Shown here: positions 1 through 8,982 of the stretch, piece after piece | Layout: each line of letters opens with the position of its first letter | How positions within the stretch are numbered: position 1 is the first letter of the stretch | NCBI GenBank assembly: GCA_022393335.1 | Contig: JAJEKB010021144.1 | Coordinates: forward strand, 336,958 to 400,957 | DNA length: 64,000 nt | Source of the DNA: Macrotrachela quadricornifera | Taxonomy: Eukaryota; Rotifera; Eurotatoria; Philodinida; Philodinidae | Direction of reading: 5' to 3' | Program-made: the position numbers and the translations under genes | The notes under the pieces: generated by a model | Database searches by the model: none | Told to the model about the DNA's origin: nothing | Seen by the model: only the letters and a program-made list of their open reading frames with translations

Positions 1-1612
1 TGAAAATGCTGTTTCTTTCTATGATATTTGATCATACTTCTATTGATATAATAATAATAAACTTCGAGAAAGACTAGTTTTTCTATCATGTGTTCCGATT
101 ATACGAGTGTATATCGTCTCCAATATGCATTTTTTTCTGGATTTTTCTATTTCTTTTCTTTTCTTTCTACTTTTGACTCTTCATGGGTTTTACGGTTTAT
201 CGTATGTATACAAAGACAAATATCTCTTCTACAACATGTGCTGTCTACTACTGTATTGTACAGAAACTGAACTCGATAAAGTTAAATCGAGTCTTAACAC
301 TCCTCATTCGTGTTTTTTACAATGGGCAAAGAAAATTTTCGTTTTTACATCAAAATGCACAGCGCACTTAATGTTTAAGCAACAACTATTCATGATGAGC
401 TGCGTGCTGCTTTTGGTGATGAAACGCCTTCCTTTCGAATGGTTGCGAGATGAGCACAATGGTATCGTGAAGCTCGCGAAGAGATTAAAGATGAACAGCG
501 ATCTGGTAGATCCATAACCGAAATCACTACTGAAAATATTGAACAATCACGCATTATTGTTGACGATGACCCATATGTTACAATAGAAGAACTGCAAGAC
601 TAAACAGGTCAAAGTTATCGCACCATTCGTAGAATATTGTCCGATTATCTGAAACTTAGAAAAGTTACTGCTCGTTACATACTGAAAGATATGACGGATT
701 TCTAACGAAGTGAATGAGTTCGAATATGTAAAGAAAACCTGTCAAGATTCGAAGAAGGAAAATGGCGGTTATGTGACATGGTCACAGGCGATGAATCGTG
801 ATTTTTTCATCAGCAAACTCGTCGAAAAGTGTCAAATGCTGCTTGGGTTGCAAAAGAAGATCCTCCATCTAGAATAGTGCGACGAAATAGATTTGCTCCG
901 AGAACTTTATTTTGTATTTTCTTTAAATCTACTGGTCCGATTCTAATTCATCGTATTGAATCCGGACAAACTGTCGCTCACCAATACTACATTAGAAACT
1001 GTTTGTGACCTGTTATCCAAGAAATTAACAGACAAAGACCTCGATCAGGTACTCATGCCATTAAACTTCTTTATGATAACGGCACACCACATGTTCATCA
1101 AGATGTTTGCGATTATCTTCGATTAGAAGGTGTTACTGTAATACCTTACCCACCCAATTCTCTAGATTTGTCACCCTGTGATTTTTAGTTATTCTACTTG
1201 ATCAAACGAAATCTGAGTGATCAGCCTGATTCCCAATCGCTACATCATGCTATAACCAAATTCATGTATTCTTTGGATAAAGAAGAATATAACAAGACAT
1301 TTGATAAATGGATCGAACGAATGCAAATATTTGTGGATAATGAAGGACATTACTTCGAACATTTAATGATATAAAAACTTCTTGAACTGGTTTATTATTT
1401 GGTATTTTTGTGCAATCCCATAAAAATAAACGAAAAAGCCCCTGAACAATCGAGAGAAAAGAAATAGAAAAATCCAGAAAAAAATGCATATTGGAGACGA
1501 TATACACTCGTATAACCGAAACACATAATAGAAAAACTAGTCTTTCTCGAAGTTTATTATTATTATATCAATAGAAGTATGATCAAATATCATAGAAAGA
1601 AACAGCATTTTC
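1..1612 (+). mobile_element. mariner-family DNA transposon with ~160-bp terminal inverted repeats, inactive
   Basis: The first ~160 bases reappear in reverse complement at about 1454-1612 with only a few mismatches, so the element is bounded by unusually long inverted repeats (classical mariners have ~30 bp). A decayed DD34D transposase lies between them. The right repeat ends in CAGCATTTTC. The left end sits at the window edge, so the outermost bases and the TA target duplication cannot be verified. The element is inserted in anonymous AT-rich DNA. Confidence 0.88.
322..1374 (+). pseudogene. mariner (DD34D) transposase pseudogene with eight in-frame stops
   Basis: One frame of 350 codons runs from the ATG at 322 to the TAA at 1372 with no net frameshift, and reads as a mariner transposase. 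It has an N-terminal helix-turn-helix region and an SGRS linker, then the catalytic TGDES motif, YDNGTPH, and PPNSLDLSPCDF. The second and third catalytic Asp are separated by 34 residues, which defines mariner. In-frame stops occur at 376, 451, 601, 703, 715, 799, 1006 and 1186. The frame is otherwise well preserved, so the copy died by point changes rather than indels. Several stops fall where the family normally has Trp (after TGDES; in CDF-W-LF). Confidence 0.87.
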
Positions 1613-3150
1613 TTCTCTATCATTCTATGTAAAAAAATTTATAAAACGTACTTTGCGATACTAAAGTGTCGCTGCCACTACTTTTAGCTAACCTCAAGTA
1701 TTTGTCATAATATTCAAAAAAAAAAATTTTGTATTATTGTTTTGATGAGAAAAAAAATAATTTGTAAGATATAATACGAAAGATATTGTTGATTTCTTGA
1801 CAATTGGTATTTATTTTATCATTCACACTAACTACAGCAAAAAGTGTAACTTTAGCACGACATACATATGTTGTGGGCAAAATTTCAATTCTGCCCAATA
1901 CATCCTTAGTCAATATTAAAATTTCAATTTTGACTGGGCAAAATTAAAATTTTTTTTTTTATAACGAAAATGAAGAGAAGCAAGAAAAAAATTAAAGTAT
2001 TAAGCGGACAGAAATGGACAAGCGATTAAATTCCCAGATGTCATTGAAGTGAGGTAATAATCCATCAAAAAGTTTTTCACGTTAAGAAAAAATAGTTCGG
2101 CTTGTCCATCACTGTAAGCGATGCAAAAGTCTTTGGAAAATCGTTAGATGATACTAAAGCACTTAGGCGATTGGCAAACCAATTGGATTTTCTTGTTGTA
2201 AAGAGCAAAGTTTGACTGACGAATCTGTAACAGACATGTTGTCTAAGCATGTAGGCGCAGATAAGAAGTATTATAAAATCTTCATACTCACTGCTGCCTT
2301 CAGAAAAATGTACTGGTACAGAAGTTGTCAACGAAACTTTTCTCATCCTAACAACAAAAAAACAATTAGTTCGAAGGTAGAAAAAGTGGTTTAACAATGT
2401 TGGATATTAATCCAAATAGGTTTGCGTCGCTGGATATTTTAGTTTTTTCATCTCTTTCATTATAAGAAAAAAATTTTAATTTTGCTCACAACATATATGT
2501 TGATTTAATTGTAATGAAAAATGACTGATTCATTGAATATTTATAAATCACTTAATTGATAAAAATGCATATTATGCTTATGTGTATATATCATATAATA
2601 GGGACGTCAATATGAAAGCAATTAAGCATATGATAAACATATGGGCTATTTTCATTTTTTTTTCATTCATTTATGATATATGAATGAAAATTAATGATGA
2701 ATATGACCAACAAAGTCAGCCGCTTTGTTAATAAATAACATCACATATAAGAGACTGAAATTTATCATTTATTTCAATAAGTTAAATAAGTCTCTTAACA
2801 AGAAGTTGGTTAGAATCAGATAGGGTCCTTAAAATTTTTTTCGTTTTTCATTCAATTGAGTAAACTTCTTTCATATTCAACTTGTTGTTGATTATTAATT
2901 AAATGACTCTTTCTGTTCCAAATGTAACAGTCATTCAATTGATAATCAAGAACAAATTGAATATGAAAGAAAATTTTTCAAATGAATGGAAAACACTCAA
3001 AATTTAAGCATTTACATATCTTTTTTTCGAAAATAAATATACTACTGTTACATTAAAACAGAAAGAATAGTATATTTATTTCTACTACAAATTTTCCTCC
3101 AAGGGTGTAAGGGTGAGTACTGTTCATTTCTTCTAACTACTTTTTTTAGC
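1613..3150. other. AT-rich stretch without a recognisable gene; small hairpins
   Basis: No convincing coding sequence. Short palindromic structures are visible. At about 2871-2975 two arms containing CTTTCATATTCAA and its complement face each other across ~40 bases. At about 3030-3082 AAATAAATATACTA pairs with its complement. These look like remnants of small inverted-repeat elements. The open frames at 2077-2397 show no family resemblance. Confidence 0.5.
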
Positions 3151-3753
3151 GTTGAATTAATGTATCCTCTTGTCCGGAAAGTCCGTGCAACTCATATCAC
3201 ACTGAATGCATTGAACATTTCGTTTACACCATCGTGTAGAGCTTGTAGTTTTAGCAAGATTCATCCCTTTTCGGCCTGACTCCATCCATTCTTTGATACA
3301 AAAAAATTATTTCTCACAGGTAGGTCTGCCTCATGTTTCAGATGCAATGCACCGTTCATACTTTGAACCCAACCGGCAATGTATCATTTGTTTTACAAGT
3401 CTAAATACACAGTTTTGTAGAGCTCGTCAAGGGCTACAAAATGCACTATCTGGATTTGAATTTTGAATGGAGGAAGATGTCAGAAAGTGCTGTCTGATTA
3501 GGAAGCACGTGAAAAATCATGAAAATTTATGCAAAATCTCATACGCAAAACGCGCATTTCTCTTCGGAGTCTCTGCATAGCTAAACGAAATCTCGCTCGA
3601 TCACTTTGAAAAATTCAGTATAGAGAGTTTTAGCTGTTCTTTCTGAAATTGCACTCTGCACGATGGTATAAACGAAATGTTCAATGCATTCAGTGTGAGA
3701 TGAGTTGCACGGACTTTCTGGACAAGAACATATATTTTCTACATTAATTCAAC
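3151..3753. mobile_element. non-autonomous inverted-repeat element (MITE-like), ~600 bp
   Basis: About 85 bases from 3151 to 3236 reappear inverted at 3658-3753; both arms contain GTCCGTGCAACTCAT and CATTGAACATTTCGTTTA or their complements. The interior (~420 bases) has no open frame. Long imperfect arms with an empty middle fit an internally deleted DNA transposon, perhaps Tc1/mariner. A target duplication was not resolved. Confidence 0.75.
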
Positions 3754-4004
3754 CCGGAGAGATACTGCTTTTGTTGGATAAAGATAACGGAAAGACTTTA
3801 TTTACTTACGTATGTATGTACATTGTCTTACCGCTATTGACGTTTGTGCCTCCAACAACCAGGGTCTCTCTGGTCGCGCACGCACACATAAATATAAATA
3901 TACATCAATTCATTTATTTCTTTTCAATTAAAATTACACAGCAATCAAAATGTAATAATCAATAGGTGAAAATAAATAAAATTTATCAGTTCATCCCATT
4001 AATT

Positions 4005-4918
4005 TCATGGTATTTCAATATTAAATCGTTGTACTCGATTGTTATTATAATCAACAACATAGAGATTACCTTGTTGATCAAATGACAATCCTATGGGAAG
4101 ATTGAGTTGATTTGCTTGTTCTCCTTGACCATTTCCACCAACAATAACATTTCCTTGTTGTGCTCTTTTAGGCCAACGTACAATTCGATGATTACCAAAA
4201 TCAGCTACATAAGCAGTACCCAATTGATCAACTAAAACTCCTCGAGGATAAGACAATTGTGTCAAACCATTTCCTTCTCCTTGTCCACCAGCAACAATAA
4301 TACCTTCTGTTGCACCTTCTATCCATTTCATCACACGATGATTATTATAATCAGACACAAATACTGAATGTTCTCGATCAACGAATATGTAAGTGGGCGA
4401 ATTGAGCTGATCAAGACGATTTCCTTTTTCATTTCCACCTGCCACTACTATTCCTTCGGATTCACCCATTCGATATCTTCTTACATCATCCGTGCTAATA
4501 TCAGTGACATACAGAAATCCATTGTTATCAATTGTCAAACTATAACAAGTGATATTCGAAATAATTATTTCTCCACTTGTTCCATTTTGACGAGGCCATC
4601 TAACTACTCTTTTGTTCCCATGATCACAAATAATAAGACTATCTCTCTCCTTATCCACGATCACATCTGTTGGTCCATACAATTGGTAACTATCATTTCC
4701 TGGTCCATGTCCACCTGCCACTATTTGTCCATTTGTTTCACCCGATTTCCATGCCACAATACGGTGATTGTGGTGATCAGCAACATAAATTGTTTGGTAA
4801 TCATCCACATATAAACCGTGAGAGTTAAAGAGTGTTGGATTTTGTCCACCTACTGTTTTACCATTCTCGTTCCACTTGGCATTTGGAGGAATATCTATCA
4901 AACTGCCACGGAGTGGTA
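4005..4918 (-). CDS. NHL-repeat beta-propeller protein, terminal exon
   Basis: About 304 residues form six NHL repeats of ~45 residues with the recurring pattern 'YVADxxNHRIVxW...IVAGGxGxGN..QLxxPxGxxVD', enough to close one six-bladed propeller. The frame ends with TGA at 4005 after FNIEIP. It is open upstream of the first repeat without an ATG and meets a T-rich AG at about 4919, so this is a last exon and the 5' end of the gene is missing here. Such NHL proteins form a very large, often secreted family in bdelloids; the repeats usually bind proteins or glycans, but no specific role can be read from this sequence. A Penelope-like element starts ~370 bases upstream. No signal peptide exon was found between 4920 and 5290. 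Confidence 0.85.
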
Positions 4919-5367
4919 CTAAAAGAAAGAGAAAACATGATCAGCATCAAAAGGAATCTTTCATTTTCTTTGAATTGGGAGAAAAGAAAAACTTCTATAA
5001 TGTTTTTTTTCACTCTATTTGATGTGATAGGAAAAAATAAAGAAAATTCTCAGTTAGTATAAAGAAAAGTTCTATTATAATATGTTTTACTGATGCTTAT
5101 ATCAATGATTTCTCAAATACAAAGAAAATATAAATTGGAGAGAAACTTTTTCTTGATGGAATAGAAATAGTCTAAAATCCTCGAAAGACATATATATAGA
5201 ACATTGTCAAATATCATGTAATAAAATAGTGATAGAAAAAATACAGAAATTTCTTGTTCTGTCGTGGCCTTTTTCTCTTTTCATATCTGTTAATTATTTT
5301 GATTAATGGGCAATAATTTGAGAATAAATAATATAGTTTTAACAGCAGAGATAAATTTCATTCTAAA

Positions 5368-5430
5368 TCTTTATTTTCAATTACGTGACGCGTTTCGCAA
5401 CATCAAGTTGCATCTTCAGACGAAAAGATA
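5368..5430 (-). ncRNA. hammerhead-ribozyme-like motif in the inverted 5' arm
   Basis: Reverse-complement copy of the same motif inside the inverted arm, readable only on the minus strand. It would be functional only in antisense transcripts. Confidence 0.55.
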
Positions 5431-5720
5431 GAATTAAAGTATATTACAATTGAAGAGAGAAAATATATCGAAACAACAGGGAAAAATCCAATAGATATGG
5501 GAAAAAATCAACTATAGAACGAAACATTTTACATAGTAAAGACCTGTATATTGTTGGAAATTTGTTTTTCTAAACGTTTAGAAAAACAAATTTCCAACAA
5601 TATACAGGTCTTTACTATGTAAAATGTTTCGTTCTATAGTTGATTTTTTCCCATATCTATTGGATTTTTCCCTGTTGTTTCGATATATTTTCTCTCTTCA
5701 ATTGTAATATACTTTAATTC

Positions 5721-5783
5721 TATCTTTTCGTCTGAAGATGCAACTTGATGTTGCGAAACGCGTCACGTAATTGAAAATAAAGA
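5721..5783 (+). ncRNA. hammerhead-ribozyme-like motif in the forward 5' repeat
   Basis: The core reads CTGAAGA (5732-5738), then a GCAAC/GTTGC stem II with a small loop, then GAAA (5755-5758). The palindromic stem III segment ACGCGT follows, and the cleavage-site C is at 5764. The next ACG pairs with CGT just before CTGAAGA to form stem I, which continues with ATCTTT against AAAGAT. One unpaired T at the base of stem II departs from the textbook core. Minimal type I hammerheads with very short stem III are known in Penelope-like elements and are thought to act as dimers. Confidence 0.65.
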
Positions 5784-5789
5784 TTTAGA

Positions 5790-8678
5790 ATGAAATTTAT
5801 CTCTGCTGTTAAAACTATATTATTTATTCTCAAATTATTGCCCATTAATCAAAATAATTATCTTCGTATTATCCGGCAGAAATATGGGCGTTATGTAAGT
5901 GATATTGTATTTCATTTTGGTCGTACTCAGTTAAAAATTACCAAAATACGTCTCGATATAAAATTCTTAAAGACCTGTAAACACGAAAATCTACATCCCA
6001 CGTTTGTACGCTTTCGTATACCTGCTTCATTTACACGTTATCAATCTTCAATTAACAAATGTTATCTAGATATCTTGAAATTTGAAATAAAAGAGAAAAA
6101 GCGTGAACTATCTCGATTATACCGCTTTTCCAATCGTTTAAAATCAGATGTCATTACGAACTTGGAACACCTGGTTTATATTCGTATTCTTACTATTATA
6201 CAGCAATTAGTTGCTCAACGTAAAACAGAGTGGTCAACAACACATGAAGAAAAATTGAACAGTCTACGTTTAAACCAACGGAATCCTCCTCCTGATACCT
6301 CTCAAACATACAATTACCCCAAAAATGCAGTTCGAAATTTCTCCAAACGTGAATTAACTGCTGAAGAAACCAGTGCTCTAGAAAAAGGTCTTGATTTTGT
6401 ATACTGTACAAAGAAATTAGATGACAAAGCAATTATTGCCAACATTGAATATTTTTTCTTTTCTCTTCTTGGCAAAGCAACTGACAAAAAAGATTACGAA
6501 ATGCTTGACACTGACGAACGGGTTTTTTACAAATTGACACCAGAACAATTACAATATGCAAACAAGATTCGCCGCATTACTGACAACTTTAGACGCAATG
6601 CTGCAAGCACCTTAAAAACCCACGGTACTTATGATGAGAAAACACTGAAGATCTTAAAAAATCTGGCTCAGGACAAGTCGATTGTCATAACCAAGGCGGA
6701 CAAAGGACGCTCTGTTGTGATACTCGATAGAGCCGAATACACCGAGAAGATGGAAGCAATTATCAGCGATCGGTCCACTTTCAAGCTGCTGGACACTGAT
6801 CCAACAATTACTCAAGAAGATCGGTTAATTAGGAAATTACGAAAACTAAAAGATAGTCACTTTATCTCGGAACAAGAGTATGATTTTTGTTATCCTATTG
6901 GATCACAACCTGCCCGCTTATATGGACTTCCCAAAGTCCATAAAACGGATCGACCGCTCAGACCCATTCTCTCAGCTTCGGGCACTTTCAATTACAATCT
7001 TGCTCGATTACTAGTAAAACGTTTGTCTCATCTACGAAGATCTCAAACCATCATCGATAATCCTTTTTCTTTTGTTGACCAACTTCACTCATTAGAATTC
7101 GATATGACAAAACATAGAATTATCTCCTTCGATGTTGTATCTTTGTTTACAAACATCCCATTGAATGATACAATCGAAATAATATTAAACCAATTGTATG
7201 ATGAACCGTGCAGTTGCCTTCCTCCTAATGAACAAATAAACGGAGTCAAACAATGTCAAGTTTGTCTGAACAAGAAAAATATGCGTTGGTTACTTGAAAC
7301 TGCGACCTCAAAAACTCATTTTTACTTTAATGATAAGATCTATTCCCAATGCAATGGAGTTAGCATGGGCTCACCACTTGGTCCATTAATGGCTGACATT
7401 TACTTAATACATCTTGAGAAAAAATTAATGGAGGAATTACAACAAAATGGTCTTGTGTTTTACAAGAGATATGTCGACGATATTTTTGCTATCATTACAG
7501 CAGAAGCAGATGCCACACAGTTGAACAATATCTTAAACTCTTTCCATCAATCAATACAATTCACCAAAGAACCAGAAGTGGATGAATGTCTGTCTTTTCT
7601 TGACATAAACATTCGTCGTCTCCCTATGAAACAAAACGAATCATGGTTCACTACTTCAGTATACAGGAAGCCAACGTTCACGGGTGTCCTACTTAAATGG
7701 AACTCGTTCGTACCTTACACCTACAAAAGGAGTGTGATTTCTAGCATGGTATATCGTGGAATACGAATTTCCTCGAACTATTCAATTTTACATAAAGAAC
7801 TCATATTTATAAGACAACTAGCTGTATCCAATGGTTACCCGTTGTCCTTTGTATTGAACATAATAAAAACAACACTCGACAGACATTTACGCAGTTCTGC
7901 ATCTACCAAAACTGTCTCTTCTTCCACAAGCAAGACAACAGAAACCAATAAAAAAGACATACCAAAACAACAAGTATGTCTCATCGATATTCCTTACGTT
8001 GGTCGTCAAACTTCAACCTATGGTAAAAAACTTGTAAACCTTGCAAAATCCATTTCTCCACACGTACATGTACAACCGATTGCACGTCCACCTCCTTCGA
8101 TTCAAACATTCTTTCCCCGAAAAGATCCGATCCCAAGGGAACTAACGTCACAAGTCGTTTATCAGATTAATTGCGAACAATGTTCTGCATCGTATATTGG
8201 AATGACCACTCGCCAATCTGAAAGACGTTTCTTAGAACATGGTAAACCAAAATCTCCTTTCTTTTTCCCTCAACCGCGTAATGGTTCATCCATTTCACAA
8301 ACCCAACCAACTCAAACTTCAACAATACCACTCAGACGTTCCAATCGGAAAAAAAAGATTATTAATTATGCACTCGAAGAAAAATTGTTGGATAATGCCA
8401 TCAAGGAACAGCCGACAACTAGTACTACCCTTGACACGAACTCAGCTATCCATCAACACGAAATACAAACAGGACACAAGATGGATTGGAAAAACTGGAA
8501 AGTAATTGACAAGGATCCAAAACGTTCACGTCTTTTAATCCATGAATCCCTAGCCATCACCAAACACAAACCAATTCTCAACAAAACTATTCGTTCCACT
8601 CCACTAATTGTTTATCCAGAAGGTGAAGCAGCATTTAAACCCCAAGTAAAAATGAAAAAACTCCAAGAAGCAGGATAA
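5790..8678 (+). CDS. Penelope-like element polyprotein: reverse transcriptase + GIY-YIG endonuclease
   Basis: Open frame of 962 codons. The N-terminal ~300 residues are basic linker sequence. The RT core follows: ADKGRSVVI near 305-315, RPILSASG, then GVSMGSPLGPLMA, and the catalytic YVDD at about 561-564, then SFLDINIRR. The C-terminal GIY-YIG endonuclease reads VVY (789-791), YIG (802-804), the catalytic-type Arg region RQSERRFLEH, a His motif near 888-890 and a Glu in IHESLAI near 919. Cys residues upstream (CEQC) fit the zinc-binding element seen in endonuclease-bearing Penelope-like elements. The ATG at 5790 lies inside the terminal repeat; no intron or break was seen. The RT and endonuclease are expected to perform target-primed reverse transcription. 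Confidence 0.93.
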   Translation: MKFISAVKTILFILKLLPINQNNYLRIIRQKYGRYVSDIVFHFGRTQLKITKIRLDIKFLKTCKHENLHPTFVRFRIPASFTRYQSSINKCYLDILKFEIKEKKRELSRLYRFSNRLKSDVITNLEHLVYIRILTIIQQLVAQRKTEWSTTHEEKLNSLRLNQRNPPPDTSQTYNYPKNAVRNFSKRELTAEETSALEKGLDFVYCTKKLDDKAIIANIEYFFFSLLGKATDKKDYEMLDTDERVFYKLTPEQLQYANKIRRITDNFRRNAASTLKTHGTYDEKTLKILKNLAQDKSIVITKADKGRSVVILDRAEYTEKMEAIISDRSTFKLLDTDPTITQEDRLIRKLRKLKDSHFISEQEYDFCYPIGSQPARLYGLPKVHKTDRPLRPILSASGTFNYNLARLLVKRLSHLRRSQTIIDNPFSFVDQLHSLEFDMTKHRIISFDVVSLFTNIPLNDTIEIILNQLYDEPCSCLPPNEQINGVKQCQVCLNKKNMRWLLETATSKTHFYFNDKIYSQCNGVSMGSPLGPLMADIYLIHLEKKLMEELQQNGLVFYKRYVDDIFAIITAEADATQLNNILNSFHQSIQFTKEPEVDECLSFLDINIRRLPMKQNESWFTTSVYRKPTFTGVLLKWNSFVPYTYKRSVISSMVYRGIRISSNYSILHKELIFIRQLAVSNGYPLSFVLNIIKTTLDRHLRSSASTKTVSSSTSKTTETNKKDIPKQQVCLIDIPYVGRQTSTYGKKLVNLAKSISPHVHVQPIARPPPSIQTFFPRKDPIPRELTSQVVYQINCEQCSASYIGMTTRQSERRFLEHGKPKSPFFFPQPRNGSSISQTQPTQTSTIPLRRSNRKKKIINYALEEKLLDNAIKEQPTTSTTLDTNSAIHQHEIQTGHKMDWKNWKVIDKDPKRSRLLIHESLAITKHKPILNKTIRSTPLIVYPEGEAAFKPQVKMKKLQEAG

Positions 8679-8704
8679 AAAATAGAAGACGGCGGGAGGA
8701 TTTA

Positions 8705-8973
8705 TTTGTTTTTCTAAACGTTTAGAAAAACAAATTTCCAACAATATACAGGTCTTTACTATGTAAAATGTTTCGTTCTATAGTTGATTTTTTCCCATAT
8801 CTATTGGATTTTTCCCTGTTGTTTCGATATATTTTCTCTCTTCAATTGTAATATACTTTAATTCTATCTTTTCGTCTGAAGATGCAACTTGATGTTGCGA
8901 AACGCGTCACGTAATTGAAAATAAAGATTTAGAATGAAATTTATCTCTGCTGTTAAAACTATATTATTTATTC
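8705..8973 (+). repeat. 3' pseudo-LTR of the Penelope-like element
   Basis: Direct repeat of 5561-5829, starting at TTTGTTTTTCTAAACG and ending at the 3' insertion boundary. It begins 26 bases after the polyprotein stop and contains the second forward hammerhead-like motif. Confidence 0.9.
8865..8927 (+). ncRNA. hammerhead-ribozyme-like motif in the 3' repeat
   Basis: Same motif as in the 5' repeat: CTGAAGA at 8876-8882, GAAA at about 8899-8902, predicted cleavage after C8908. Two copies in the same orientation would excise a unit-length RNA between them. Confidence 0.65.
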
Positions 8974-8982
8974 ATATCTGTT

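Larger units (their letters stand above)
5291..5860. repeat. 285-bp perfect-looking palindrome at the 5' end of the Penelope-like element
   Basis: Left arm 5291-5575 and right arm 5576-5860 are reverse complements with no spacer. The right arm reaches about 24 codons into the polyprotein frame, so the inverted copy includes the start of the coding region. Such inverted terminal copies are characteristic of this retroelement class. Confidence 0.92.
5291..8973 (+). mobile_element. complete Penelope-like retroelement with terminal repeats and inverted 5' arm
   Basis: The element begins with a 285-bp arm (5291-5575) that is the near-exact reverse complement of 5576-5860, centred on TAAACGTTTA. 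The forward copy recurs directly at the 3' end (5561-5829 matches 8705-8973, 269 bp), giving the pseudo-LTR organisation typical of Penelope-like elements. TCATATCTGTT flanks the element at 5281-5291 and 8972-8982 as a ~9-11 bp target duplication. One long open frame encodes reverse transcriptase plus GIY-YIG endonuclease. The repeats appear nearly identical and the frame is open, so insertion looks recent. Confidence 0.93.

Noticed and set aside
322..1374. Alternative genetic code (stops read as Trp/Gln/Arg) suggested by the mariner frame
   Set aside because: The other genes in the window use standard stops and normal Trp and Gln codons, so the stops are mutations.
2077..2397. 106-codon minus-strand frame
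   Set aside because: No motif, odd composition and no splice or start context; treated as chance.
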